DNA of 22,754 bases. It comes from a virus. Positions within the stretch are counted from its first letter, which is position 1; each line of letters starts with the position of its first letter. Positions 14,633 through 21,043 of this stretch are shown here, piece by piece. The notes under the pieces were generated by a model. The model had not been told where the DNA came from. It worked only from the letters and a program-made list of their open reading frames with translations, and made no database searches. The translations under genes were made by a program, and so were the position numbers. The stretch lies in the IMG/VR virus record IMGVR_UViG_3300042400_000740, positions 1-22,754 of that record; one strand, 5' to 3'.

Positions 14633-15694
14633 ATGTCTTTACTTGACAAATTGAAAAAGAATTCTACAATCAAAGAAACGGAAGTTCTTAATAAATCAAA
14701 GTTCTTTAATAAAAAGGACATGATTCAGACAACCGTTCCGATGATTAATGTTGCCCTTTCGGGTAGTTTAGAAGGTGGTTTAACACCTGGACTTACTGTC
14801 TTTGCCGGTCCGTCTAAACATTTTAAAACAGCGTTCTCGTTGTTATTGGCGAAGTCTTATTTGGACAAATATGAAGATGCTATTGTTTTATTCTATGACT
14901 CTGAGTTTGGTAGCCCTCAGTCTTATTTTGATTCTTTCGGGATCGATACCAATCGAGTACTCCATACTCCCATCACGGACATAGAGCAACTAAAATTTGA
15001 TGCAATGTCTCAGATTAATAATATTGAGCGTGGCGATCATGTCATTATCATTATTGACTCTGTAGGTAATTTGGCTTCTAAGAAAGAAGTTGAAGATGCC
15101 CTTGAAGGTAAGTCTGTTGCAGATATGACTCGTGCTAAACAGATGAAATCTTTGTTTAGAATGGTAACACCTCACTTAACGATCAAAGATATTCCGATGA
15201 TTGTTGTTAATCATACATATTCTGAAATGGGATTGTTCCCTAAACAGATTGTGTCTGGTGGCACAGGCATTTATTATTCTGCAGACAATATCTTTATTAT
15301 TGGTCGTCAACAAGAAAAAGATGGTACAGATATTATTGGATATAACTTTATCATTAATGTTGAGAAGTCTAGATTTGTTCGAGAGAAATCTAAGATTCCT
15401 GTTGAGGTAACATTCGAAGGTGGTATTAGTACTTGGTCTGGTCTTTTAGATGTTGCACTTGAAGGTGGATTTGTTATTAAGCCATCTAACGGCTGGTACT
15501 CTAAAAAGGGACAAGAACAAAAAGTTCGTTTGAAAGACACATACACTAAAGAGTTCTGGATGCCTATTTTAACTTCTAAAGAGTTTAGAGAGTTTATCGA
15601 AGCGCGCTATAAAATGGCAAGCAATGATATGATGATAAATGATATGGATCAAGTTGCAATAGATGAGGAGTTTGAGAATGCTAGTGAAGTATGA
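14633..15694 (+). CDS. uvsX: UvsX recombinase (RecA-like)
   Basis: Strand-exchange protein for recombination-dependent replication and repair. 353 residues; T4 UvsX has 391. The Walker A is the UvsX type, AGPSKHFKT (58-66), not the canonical RecA GPESSGKT. Walker B region HVIIIIDSVGNLAS is at 136-149, and the loop region around KQMKSLFRMVTPHL and IVVNHTYSEMG (195-205) fits RecA-fold proteins. The C-terminus is acidic (QVAIDEEFENASEV), as in UvsX. It has its own promoter at 14581 and AAGGAG ribosome site. Its end overlaps the next gene by 17 bases, and gp41 helicase follows, as in other T4-like phages. Confidence 0.97.
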   Translation: MSLLDKLKKNSTIKETEVLNKSKFFNKKDMIQTTVPMINVALSGSLEGGLTPGLTVFAGPSKHFKTAFSLLLAKSYLDKYEDAIVLFYDSEFGSPQSYFDSFGIDTNRVLHTPITDIEQLKFDAMSQINNIERGDHVIIIIDSVGNLASKKEVEDALEGKSVADMTRAKQMKSLFRMVTPHLTIKDIPMIVVNHTYSEMGLFPKQIVSGGTGIYYSADNIFIIGRQQEKDGTDIIGYNFIINVEKSRFVREKSKIPVEVTFEGGISTWSGLLDVALEGGFVIKPSNGWYSKKGQEQKVRLKDTYTKEFWMPILTSKEFREFIEARYKMASNDMMINDMDQVAIDEEFENASEV

Positions 15695-15980
15695 GCCTTG
15701 GGTAATTAACGATAAAGATAACGCTCTTTGGGGCGTAAAAATTCTTGAAGGTGAGTTCATAGGAACAGCAATCGCCTTTAATGATTTTGATATGAAGGAT
15801 GCTTCGGAACAATTGGTTTTAGACTATACCGTGTTTCAAGCACCCGAAGGTAAAAAGGCCGAAGATATTGAAGGCCCAGAATTTGATAAGACATTGAATT
15901 TAGTTGTAATGGATATTTTAGAGAAAGCACTTAATGACTTCGAAAATCGAAAACGTAATTCTACAGAATCTAGCGAATGA
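15678..15980 (+). CDS. Conserved small protein between uvsX and gp41
   Basis: 100 residues from the ATG at 15678, which is preceded by GATGAGGAG at the right distance; an upstream ATG at 15663 is in frame but badly placed. Segments LWGVKILEGEFIGTAIAFND and LVLDYTVFQAPEGKKAED suggest a small beta-rich, acidic protein. A gene in this position between uvsX and the helicase is common in marine T4-like phages and uncharacterised. It starts inside uvsX and overlaps gp41 by 47 bases, so expression is tied to both. Confidence 0.75.
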   Translation: MLVKYEPWVINDKDNALWGVKILEGEFIGTAIAFNDFDMKDASEQLVLDYTVFQAPEGKKAEDIEGPEFDKTLNLVVMDILEKALNDFENRKRNSTESSE

Positions 15981-17340
15981 CGATGAATTCATGAGAAAAG
16001 TAATCCCGTTCCTAAAGCGGGATTATTTTTTAGATAACACAGATAAAATTCTGTATGATAAAATTAAAAGCTTTATTGACGAATACAATTCTATTCCGAG
16101 TAAAGATGCATTAACGATTGCGGCACAAAATGACAAATCGTTGAGTGAGGATCAATATAAAGAAGTTGTAGAAGCAATTCACAACTTAGATCCTACGGAA
16201 CATAATAAAGATTGGTTATATAAAGAAACTGAAAAGTTCTGCAAAGACAAAGCAATTTACAATGCTATCCTCTCATCCATTGCTATCATTGATGGTAGAG
16301 ACAAGGGAAAGTCTGAAGATGGTATTCCGCAATTATTGCAGGATGCTTTAGGAGTGTGCTTCGACAATAATGTTGGTCATGATTATATTGATAGTGCAGA
16401 TAAGCGGTATGAATACTATCATCGAGTAGAAACGAGAATTCCTTTTGACTTAGATTATTTTAACAAGATTACAAACGGCGGCATGCCTAATAAGACATTG
16501 AATGTTTGCCTTGCAGGTACAGGCGTTGGTAAGTCTTTGTTTATGTGTCACGTTGCGGCATCTGTTTTGGCACAGAACAAAAATGTTTTGTATATTACTT
16601 TAGAGATGGCTGAGGAAAGAATTGCAGAACGTATTGATGCTAATCTAATGAACATCACTATGGATCAGCTTAAAGATTTGCCTAAAGCAATTTTTGATAG
16701 CAGGATTGAAAAGATCAGGGGCAAGACTGAAGGTACTTTAATTATTAAAGAGTATCCCACAACTGGTGCACACACCGGACATTTTAAGGCGTTGTTAAAT
16801 GAACTACAACTTAAAAAACAATTTAAGCCAGATGTCATTATTATTGATTACTTAAATATCTGTGCAAGTTCTAGATTCAAAGCAGGATCAAATATTAATT
16901 CCTATACGTTAATTAAATCTATTGCTGAAGAACTTCGTGGGTTGGCGGTTGAGGAAAATGTTCCTATTCTATCAGCAACACAGACAACTCGTAGTGGTTA
17001 TGGTAATACAGATGTTGAACTAACAGACACATCTGAGTCGTTCGGGTTGCCTGCAACTGTTGACTTTATGTTTGCTTTAATTTCAACTGAAGAATTAGAG
17101 CAAATGAATCAGATCATGGTTAAGCAATTGAAGAATCGATATAACGATCCTACATTATATAAACGATTTGTCATTGGTGTAGATCGAGCAAAGATGAAGT
17201 TATATGATTTGGAACAATCTGCACAGAAAAATATTATGGATTCGGGAATGAAAGAAGAACAACCCAAGTGGGCACCTACAAACACACCTAGGAAACCATT
17301 TGAAAAAGCAACAAGAGACTTTACTAAAATAAGGGTATAA
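15934..17340 (+). CDS. 41: Replicative DNA helicase (T4 gp41, DnaB-like)
   Basis: Hexameric 5-3 helicase of the primosome. 468 residues; T4 gp41 has 475. Walker A AGTGVGKS at 194-201, catalytic Glu in ITLEMAEERIAER (221-233), Walker B in VIIIDYLNIC (about 305-314), a glutamine finger region PILSATQTTRSG, and arginine-finger zone LKNRYNDPTLYKRF. The N-terminal domain resembles gp41 (NDDEFMRKVIPFLKRDYF, 15-32). The start at 15934 lies 47 bases inside the upstream gene and fits homologues' N-termini. No primase gp61 or loader gp59 gene is in the window. Confidence 0.96.
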   Translation: MTSKIENVILQNLANDDEFMRKVIPFLKRDYFLDNTDKILYDKIKSFIDEYNSIPSKDALTIAAQNDKSLSEDQYKEVVEAIHNLDPTEHNKDWLYKETEKFCKDKAIYNAILSSIAIIDGRDKGKSEDGIPQLLQDALGVCFDNNVGHDYIDSADKRYEYYHRVETRIPFDLDYFNKITNGGMPNKTLNVCLAGTGVGKSLFMCHVAASVLAQNKNVLYITLEMAEERIAERIDANLMNITMDQLKDLPKAIFDSRIEKIRGKTEGTLIIKEYPTTGAHTGHFKALLNELQLKKQFKPDVIIIDYLNICASSRFKAGSNINSYTLIKSIAEELRGLAVEENVPILSATQTTRSGYGNTDVELTDTSESFGLPATVDFMFALISTEELEQMNQIMVKQLKNRYNDPTLYKRFVIGVDRAKMKLYDLEQSAQKNIMDSGMKEEQPKWAPTNTPRKPFEKATRDFTKIRV

Positions 17341-17341
17341 A

Positions 17342-17557
17342 ATGCAAAAACTAACAGGCACTCTTTTATCATCTACAAGACTAAAAAATAAACCATTGCC
17401 AGAAATTGCTGAAATTGATTCACCTATACCTATGAACGTTCTTGATATGTTTCCAAAAGCACAAAAAACTACTAGAGTAGAAGGTGGCCTACAGGATGCA
17501 ACGATTGCAGAAATCAGAAAACAAGCATTTTTGAAATCAATATTAGAAACAAAGTGA
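17342..17557 (+). CDS. Small protein after the helicase, function unknown
   Basis: 71 residues, starting one base after the gp41 stop with AAGGGT as ribosome site. The sequence is polar with a proline-containing middle (PLPEIAEIDSPIPMNVLDMF) and a basic C-terminal helix (TIAEIRKQAFLKSILETK). No motif recognised. Its close coupling to the helicase suggests a replication-associated partner (inference). Confidence 0.65.
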   Translation: MQKLTGTLLSSTRLKNKPLPEIAEIDSPIPMNVLDMFPKAQKTTRVEGGLQDATIAEIRKQAFLKSILETK

Positions 17558-17565
17558 CATAAATA
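17558..17565 (+). promoter_or_regulatory. Candidate late promoter (CATAAATA) before the metalloprotease-like gene
   Basis: CATAAATA right after the preceding stop, 30 bases before the next ATG, followed by AT-rich DNA. One base from the T4 late box and a match to NATAAATA. Confidence 0.5.
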
Positions 17566-17594
17566 ATATTGTAAATTATCAGAAAGGTAATGAT

Positions 17595-18122
17595 ATGATA
17601 GTTAGTGTAAGAGGAGCTAAAGATAGTCAACTAACAAAGATGCTGAAATTGGCAGCACATTCATTTGCCGATAAATTACTGTCACCGCAATTGTCTAAAA
17701 ATATAACTGTACAGGTTAGAATAAGAGAAAGAGGACAAATCAATGCTGGTGGGTTCTGCGATATTGATGAAGATAGTACCGTATCTCCTAGATCTTTTAA
17801 TATTGACATTAGCAGAACAAAAAAGAAAATACATATGTTCACGGTTCTTGCTCACGAAATGGTTCATTTAAAACAATGGGCTAAAGGCGAGATGAAGGAT
17901 AGGTATTTAAGAAGAAACTATGTAACTATTTGGAGAGGGGAAACATACCAAGAAGATCATTCTTACTGGGACCAGCCTTGGGAAATTGAGGCATATGGTT
18001 TAGAGAATAGTCTAGTTGCAAAATTTTTAATAGAACACGATCAGTTTAAAAATCTTAGACAGAAACAACAGGATTGGTTCGTGTATGAAACAGACGATGA
18101 ATTGGATGAGTGGAAGACTTAA
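17595..18122 (+). CDS. Zinc metalloprotease-like protein (HExxH)
   Basis: 175 residues. The central motif LAHEMVHLKQW carries HEMVH at 87-91, and PWEIEAYGLE (128-137) contains the downstream acidic residues typical of a third zinc ligand, the arrangement seen in SprT-like and related metallopeptidases. The preceding RSFNIDISR (66-74) and FTVLAHE fit a beta-strand plus active-site helix. There is no signal peptide, so a cytoplasmic role such as prohead processing or DNA-protein crosslink repair is possible, but the substrate is unknown. GAAAGGTAATG gives the ribosome site, and a candidate late promoter precedes it. Confidence 0.75.
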   Translation: MIVSVRGAKDSQLTKMLKLAAHSFADKLLSPQLSKNITVQVRIRERGQINAGGFCDIDEDSTVSPRSFNIDISRTKKKIHMFTVLAHEMVHLKQWAKGEMKDRYLRRNYVTIWRGETYQEDHSYWDQPWEIEAYGLENSLVAKFLIEHDQFKNLRQKQQDWFVYETDDELDEWKT

Positions 18123-18156
18123 TCATGTAGTTCAATCTTAATTATAAGGAGTAGTA

Positions 18157-18339
18157 ATGGAACAAGTTACCTTTACTTTATATGATGTTATTCAAATTGT
18201 TTTAATGTTACTTGCCTGCTTTGCGTGTAAAGCATATGGATATCAAAAAGGAATATCCGATACAGTTGGCTTTTTTGAGGATAAGGGAATAATAGAAATA
18301 ACCGACGACGACGAAATTCGAAAATCAAAAGATCAATAA
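18157..18339 (+). CDS. Small single-pass membrane protein
   Basis: 60 residues with one TM helix at about 8-27 (LYDVIQIVLMLLACFACKAY) and an acidic C-terminal tail (EDKGIIEITDDDEIRKSKDQ). ATAAGGAGTAGT is a strong ribosome site. The gene is followed by a strong terminator, so it ends the transcript that includes the metalloprotease-like gene. Function not recognised. Confidence 0.75.
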   Translation: MEQVTFTLYDVIQIVLMLLACFACKAYGYQKGISDTVGFFEDKGIIEITDDDEIRKSKDQ

Positions 18340-18375
18340 TAGATAATCAATTAGATAATCACTAATATTAATCTG

Positions 18376-18405
18376 ATAATACCCCATAATCTGGGGTATT
18401 ATTTT
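18376..18405 (+). terminator. Rho-independent terminator
   Basis: ATAATACCCCA (18376-18386) pairs with TGGGGTATTAT (18392-18402), eleven pairs around loop TAATC, followed by TTT. It lies between the small membrane protein gene and the next promoter. Confidence 0.9.
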
Positions 18406-18427
18406 GGCTGAAAAGAACAAAAAAGGC

Positions 18428-18456
18428 TTGACAACTGATCCAAAAGGCATTATAAT
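18428..18456 (+). promoter_or_regulatory. Consensus sigma-70 promoter of the SWIM-domain gene
   Basis: TTGACA (18428-18433), 17-base spacer, TATAAT (18451-18456): both boxes perfect. It starts 22 bases after the preceding terminator and leads directly to the gene at 18480 (ribosome site GAGGAAAA). Confidence 0.9.
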
Positions 18457-18479
18457 AATGAAACAATGAGGAAAACAGT

Positions 18480-18848
18480 ATGAATTTTTCAGTAGGGTCA
18501 TCTGTAGCAATTACTACAAAATGGCGATCTAATATACTTGGACAAGAGTTCGACATCAATACCTTTGAGGGTAAAGTTGTACCGAATCCAAAGTGGTTAG
18601 ATAGTGACTATGTGTCTGTTCATACTGGTAACCCAATGTATCCTGTGTCTCATATCAATAAAAGATTTATTGTTGGTCATGAATTTTCGGATAAAAGAAC
18701 CCTTGAACGATTGTTCAAAGTCAAATCAAAATCGACTGGAAAGACATACAATGTCATTTCGTTTGAAGGATTTGTTACTTGCGATTGCGTCGGTTTCCAA
18801 TTCCGAAGAACTTGCAAGCATGTCAATAAGGTTAAATTGGTGTTGTAA
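18480..18848 (+). CDS. SWIM zinc-finger domain protein
   Basis: 122 residues. The C-terminus carries C101-x-C103, eight residues, C112-x-H114 (CDCVGFQFRRTCKHVNKV), the SWIM zinc-finger pattern used for DNA or protein binding. The N-terminal 75 residues are mixed polar and aromatic (WRSNILGQEFDINTFEGKVV), with no domain I recognise. It has its own perfect sigma-70 promoter and stands between two promoters and a terminator, so it is an early-expressed single-gene unit. A DNA-binding regulator or host-takeover protein is plausible. Confidence 0.8.
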   Translation: MNFSVGSSVAITTKWRSNILGQEFDINTFEGKVVPNPKWLDSDYVSVHTGNPMYPVSHINKRFIVGHEFSDKRTLERLFKVKSKSTGKTYNVISFEGFVTCDCVGFQFRRTCKHVNKVKLVL

Positions 18849-18873
18849 ATGAACAACATCGCAAACTTTATGC

Positions 18874-18902
18874 TTGACAGGCTTAGCAAAAGGCTATATA
18901 AT
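18874..18902 (+). promoter_or_regulatory. Consensus sigma-70 promoter of the Lys/Ala-rich protein gene
   Basis: TTGACA (18874-18879), 17-base spacer, TATAAT (18897-18902). The spacer contains GCAAAAGGC, like the promoter at 18428 (CCAAAAGGC). The leader then has a small inverted repeat (AGAAC-GGTT-GTTCT) before the ribosome site AAGGATTG. Confidence 0.9.
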
Positions 18903-18958
18903 AGACTATGAGAACGGTTGTTCTTGGTGATTTTGTTTATATTATTTAAGGATTGATT

Positions 18959-19363
18959 ATGTCTAAATTTACAGTTGCAGGTGTTTCTACTCACTATGGT
19001 GTAACCAAGGTTCGTTTCGCAAACGACATTGTTACTCGTACTAAGATTTTATCTAAAGGTACGCACACCTCTTTGGTCGAGCTTATCGAATTGCCCAAGG
19101 CAATGACAAAGGCTGAGGCTTGTCAGCATCTTCTAGATGCAGGCGGTGTCTTTGTTCCCTACACAGAACTTATCATCGAAACGATGGCTAAGAAAGAGGG
19201 TACACCGGCTAAGGCTAAAGTAGTTAAAGCTACAAAGGTTAAAGCTACACCAGTCAAGGCAGTTGCTCAAACTACAGCAAAGATCGCAAAAGTTGCAAAG
19301 CCTGTGGTCGAGGACGATCTCGAAATCGAAGAGATCAAAGAACTTGCTGACGCGCCACTATAA
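18959..19363 (+). CDS. Conserved phage protein with Lys/Ala-rich tail
   Basis: 134 residues from the ATG at 18959. The N-terminal part (1-75; MSKFTVAGVSTHYGVTKVRF, FANDIVTRTKILSKGTH, ELIELPKAMTKAEACQHLLD) matches a conserved uncharacterised family I associate with T4-like cyanophages and pelagiphages. Residues 80-115 are a Lys/Ala/Thr/Val-rich low-complexity stretch resembling histone H1-type tails, and the end is acidic (DDLEIEEIKELADAPL). A basic tail with acidic end could bind nucleic acid. It has a perfect early promoter of its own. Confidence 0.75.
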   Translation: MSKFTVAGVSTHYGVTKVRFANDIVTRTKILSKGTHTSLVELIELPKAMTKAEACQHLLDAGGVFVPYTELIIETMAKKEGTPAKAKVVKATKVKATPVKAVAQTTAKIAKVAKPVVEDDLEIEEIKELADAPL

Positions 19364-19370
19364 TTTAGAG

Positions 19371-19416
19371 GGCGTGCTGCCCAATGGTCAATATGTATCA
19401 GGCGGGCAGCATTGCC
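19371..19416 (+). promoter_or_regulatory. Long inverted repeat between two genes
   Basis: TGCTGCCC (19375-19382) pairs with GGGCAGCA (19404-19411); flanking GGC/GCC add three more pairs around an internal loop. The terminal loop is 21 bases. Only CTTTA follows, so termination is weak at best; it may be a processing site or transcript-end stabiliser. The dehydrogenase gene begins 27 bases after it with no clear promoter between. Confidence 0.55.
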
Positions 19417-19442
19417 TTTAGAATTATAAGGATTAGGTCAAG

Positions 19443-20246
19443 ATGAAAAGTAGTTATACTATGCCCAAGGTGGGTATTATAGGTAAAGGTATTGTAGGCG
19501 GTGCGATTGCAAATGCGACTGCACCTGAAGCAATTCTTTATATTGTAGATAGTGATCCTGAAAAGGGAACGCATACCTATGAAGATTTGTTTGAGTGTGA
19601 TGGAGTGTTCATTTGTACACCTACCCCTCAAAGTGCAGATGGTAAATGTGATACTAGCATTTTGCTATCTGTATTAGATAAACTAAAAGGTTACAAAGGC
19701 GTAATCATTAGTAAGTCTACGGCACCTATTGATGTATATACTAAGTTAAGTGCAGAATATCCTAACCTAGTACATTCGCCAGAGTTTTTAACTGAAGCAA
19801 AAGCGGAACAAGATTATATAGATGGGAAATTTGCGTTCATCGGTGGTAACATACCTGCATATCAAAGAGAAGCAGAGCGCCTAATTCGTTTAGGTCAACC
19901 GTGTCTTAGTGTTGTTGCATATTGTACTATCGGTGAAGCGGCATTAGCAAAGTATACTATTAATACTTTCCTTGCGACAAAGGTTTCATTCATGAATGAG
20001 ATATTTGCATTAGCAAATAAAACTAATTGTAATTTTGATACTGTAATGGATTTAGTTAAAGTAGATAATCGAATTGGTAGAAGCCATATGCAAGTACCAG
20101 GTCCAGATGGTAAAATGGGATTTGGCGGAATGTGTTTCCCTAAAGATACTGCGGCATTATCTAAATTTGCAGAAGAACAAGGTGTAACATTATCTGTTCT
20201 AAATGCTGCAATTAAATCAAATAAATCTTTAAGAGATGATTTATAA
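19443..20246 (+). CDS. Short UDP-glucose/GDP-mannose dehydrogenase-like protein
   Basis: NAD-dependent oxidation of nucleotide sugars to uronic acids is the family activity. 267 residues show the Rossmann motif VGIIGKGIVG (10-19), SPEFLTEA with Glu114 (112-119), helical KYTINTFLATKVSFMNEI (170-187), and the active-site loop GFGGMCFPKD (226-235) with Cys231 and Lys234. Family members are usually about 390-450 residues; this one ends soon after the central helix, so the C-terminal nucleotide-sugar binding domain is missing. It may be a reduced phage form or act on a simpler substrate. No frameshift is visible downstream that would restore the domain. Confidence 0.88.
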   Translation: MKSSYTMPKVGIIGKGIVGGAIANATAPEAILYIVDSDPEKGTHTYEDLFECDGVFICTPTPQSADGKCDTSILLSVLDKLKGYKGVIISKSTAPIDVYTKLSAEYPNLVHSPEFLTEAKAEQDYIDGKFAFIGGNIPAYQREAERLIRLGQPCLSVVAYCTIGEAALAKYTINTFLATKVSFMNEIFALANKTNCNFDTVMDLVKVDNRIGRSHMQVPGPDGKMGFGGMCFPKDTAALSKFAEEQGVTLSVLNAAIKSNKSLRDDL

Positions 20247-20259
20247 TCGCCTCAAGTTG

Positions 20260-20267
20260 TATAAATA
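20260..20267 (+). promoter_or_regulatory. Exact T4-type late promoter
   Basis: TATAAATA exactly, downstream of the dehydrogenase gene. A transcript would start around 20273, at or next to the ATG at 20274, and run to the terminator near 20430. Confidence 0.75.
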
Positions 20268-20273
20268 TTTTAT

Positions 20274-20372
20274 ATGTTAAAAATTAATCACCCTATTATA
20301 TGCGAAACTTCTTATGGCAGACAGCCAGAGGTATTAGCACGTACAAATTCATGGAGTTTAGACGAGGGTTAA
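20274..20372 (+). CDS. Candidate leader peptide or small RNA unit
   Basis: A 32-residue frame (MLKINHPIICETSYGRQPEV then LARTNSWSLDEG). No ribosome site exists because the ATG falls at the predicted transcript start, so it would be leaderless. Its stop lies within CGAGGGTT (20363-20370), which can pair with AACCCTCG (20400-20407), the left arm of the terminator. Either a real leader peptide or the body of a roughly 160-nt small RNA; coding is uncertain. Confidence 0.3.
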   Translation: MLKINHPIICETSYGRQPEVLARTNSWSLDEG

Positions 20373-20398
20373 AGATTAGTTCATATTAGATATCTTAC

Positions 20399-20434
20399 AA
20401 ACCCTCGGTACCCCTAAAGTCCGAGGGTTTTCCT
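20399..20434 (+). terminator. Rho-independent terminator with competing upstream pairing
   Basis: AAACCCTCGG (20399-20408) pairs with CCGAGGGTTT (20421-20430) over ten bases, loop of twelve, then TTCCTTT. The left arm can instead pair with CGAGGGTT at 20363-20370. Confidence 0.85.
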
Positions 20435-20451
20435 TTGTAGTAACCCTTCAT

Positions 20452-20480
20452 TTGACAAGGGTACTAAAAGGTGTTATAAT
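20452..20480 (+). promoter_or_regulatory. Consensus promoter P1 of the tRNA region
   Basis: TTGACA (20452-20457), 17-base spacer, TATAAT (20475-20480), in a direct repeat shared with P2. ACCCTT and AAGGGT flank and overlap the -35 box as an inverted repeat. Confidence 0.9.
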
Positions 20481-20536
20481 TGTTTTTTAGATGATAAAAG
20501 TTGTCTAAGAAACAAAAATTTATAGTAACCCTTTGC

Positions 20537-20565
20537 TTGACAAGGGTACTAAAAGATGTTATAAT
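20537..20565 (+). promoter_or_regulatory. Consensus promoter P2 of the tRNA region
   Basis: TTGACA (20537-20542), 17-base spacer, TATAAT (20560-20565), 85 bases after P1 and nearly identical to it from AGTAACCC through TTATAAT. It leads to tRNA-Ile at 20624. Confidence 0.9.
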
Positions 20566-20623
20566 ATAGTTTAAATAGATCGTTATTTAAGCTAAGTTCT
20601 TTATAAAATTAGCATACCATTGT

Positions 20624-20697
20624 ATCCGGTTAGCTCAATAGTAGAGCATTCGACTGATAATCGAAAGACAGAGGAGCGTTACCTCTACTGGATACCA
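20624..20697 (+). tRNA. tRNA-Ile(GAT), unusual elbow
   Basis: Acceptor ATCCGGT/ACTGGAT, D-stem GCTC/GAGC, anticodon stem TTCGA/TCGAA with loop CTGATAA (anticodon GAT), T-stem AGAGG/CCTCT, discriminator A and encoded CCA. The D-loop (AATAGTA) lacks the GG pair and the T-loop (AGCGTTA) lacks TTC, so the normal D-loop/T-loop contact cannot form. All stems are intact. Confidence 0.88.
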
Positions 20698-20700
20698 ATT

Positions 20701-20776
20701 GTCCCGTTCATCTAGAGGCCTAGGATACCGCCCTTTCACGGCGATCACACCAGTTCGAATCTGGTACGGGACGCCA
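20701..20776 (+). tRNA. tRNA-Glu(TTC)
   Basis: Acceptor GTCCCGT/ACGGGAC, anticodon loop CTTTCAC (anticodon TTC), normal T-loop TTCGAAT, discriminator G and encoded CCA (20774-20776). The CCA lies in the left arm of the downstream inter-tRNA stem. Confidence 0.95.
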
Positions 20777-20919
20777 TTATAAAGTGTTATCAAGGTATGT
20801 GTTCTGATCAAACACTATACGGGCCTAACTGTGCGAGGAACAGGTCCTGAGATAACTGCTATTCGCTTGTCAGTGTTAGCTACATTGTTGACAAATCGGC
20901 AGATAGCACTTTATAATGG
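20777..20919 (+). ncRNA. Inter-tRNA structured RNA element A
   Basis: The spacer between tRNA-Glu and tRNA-Cys is closed by an 18-pair stem: 20774-20791 (CCATTATAAAGTGTTATC) with 20902-20919, all Watson-Crick but one G-U. Inside are a hairpin 20795-20803/20811-20820 with loop CTGATCA, and GGGCC/GGTCC-type pairs around 20821-20848. It contains CAGGTCCTGAGA (20841-20852), shared in near-identical form with element C. No reading frame. It may be a stable RNA like the T4 tRNA-cluster RNAs C and D, or a processing signal. Confidence 0.7.
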
Positions 20920-20922
20920 TAC

Positions 20923-21000
20923 GCCTAGATGGCAGAGAGGTCAAATGCAACGGATTGCAAATCCGTAAGATCGTCAGTTCGAATCTGACTCTAGGTTCCA
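20923..21000 (+). tRNA. tRNA-Cys(GCA)
   Basis: Acceptor GCCTAGA/TCTAGGT with a G-U end pair, anticodon stem CGGAT/ATCCG around GCA, T-loop TTCGAAT, discriminator T (the expected Cys identity base) and encoded CCA at 20998-21000. Confidence 0.93.
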
Positions 21001-21007
21001 AATAATG

Positions 21008-21037
21008 CTTGACACAAGTGTGTCAAGATGTTATAAT
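21008..21037 (+). promoter_or_regulatory. Consensus promoter P3 overlapped by a 20-bp palindrome
   Basis: TTGACA (21009-21014), 17-base spacer, TATAAT (21032-21037). CTTGACACA (21008-21016) and TGTGTCAAG (21019-21027) are perfect nine-base inverted arms covering the -35 box, an operator-like layout. The predicted start is near 21044, at the foot of element B. Confidence 0.88.
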
Positions 21038-21043
21038 TAATTT

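Noticed and set aside
18677-18994. 105-codon minus-strand frame opposite the SWIM gene
   Set aside because: Shadow of the plus-strand gene, with no promoter or ribosome site on the minus strand.
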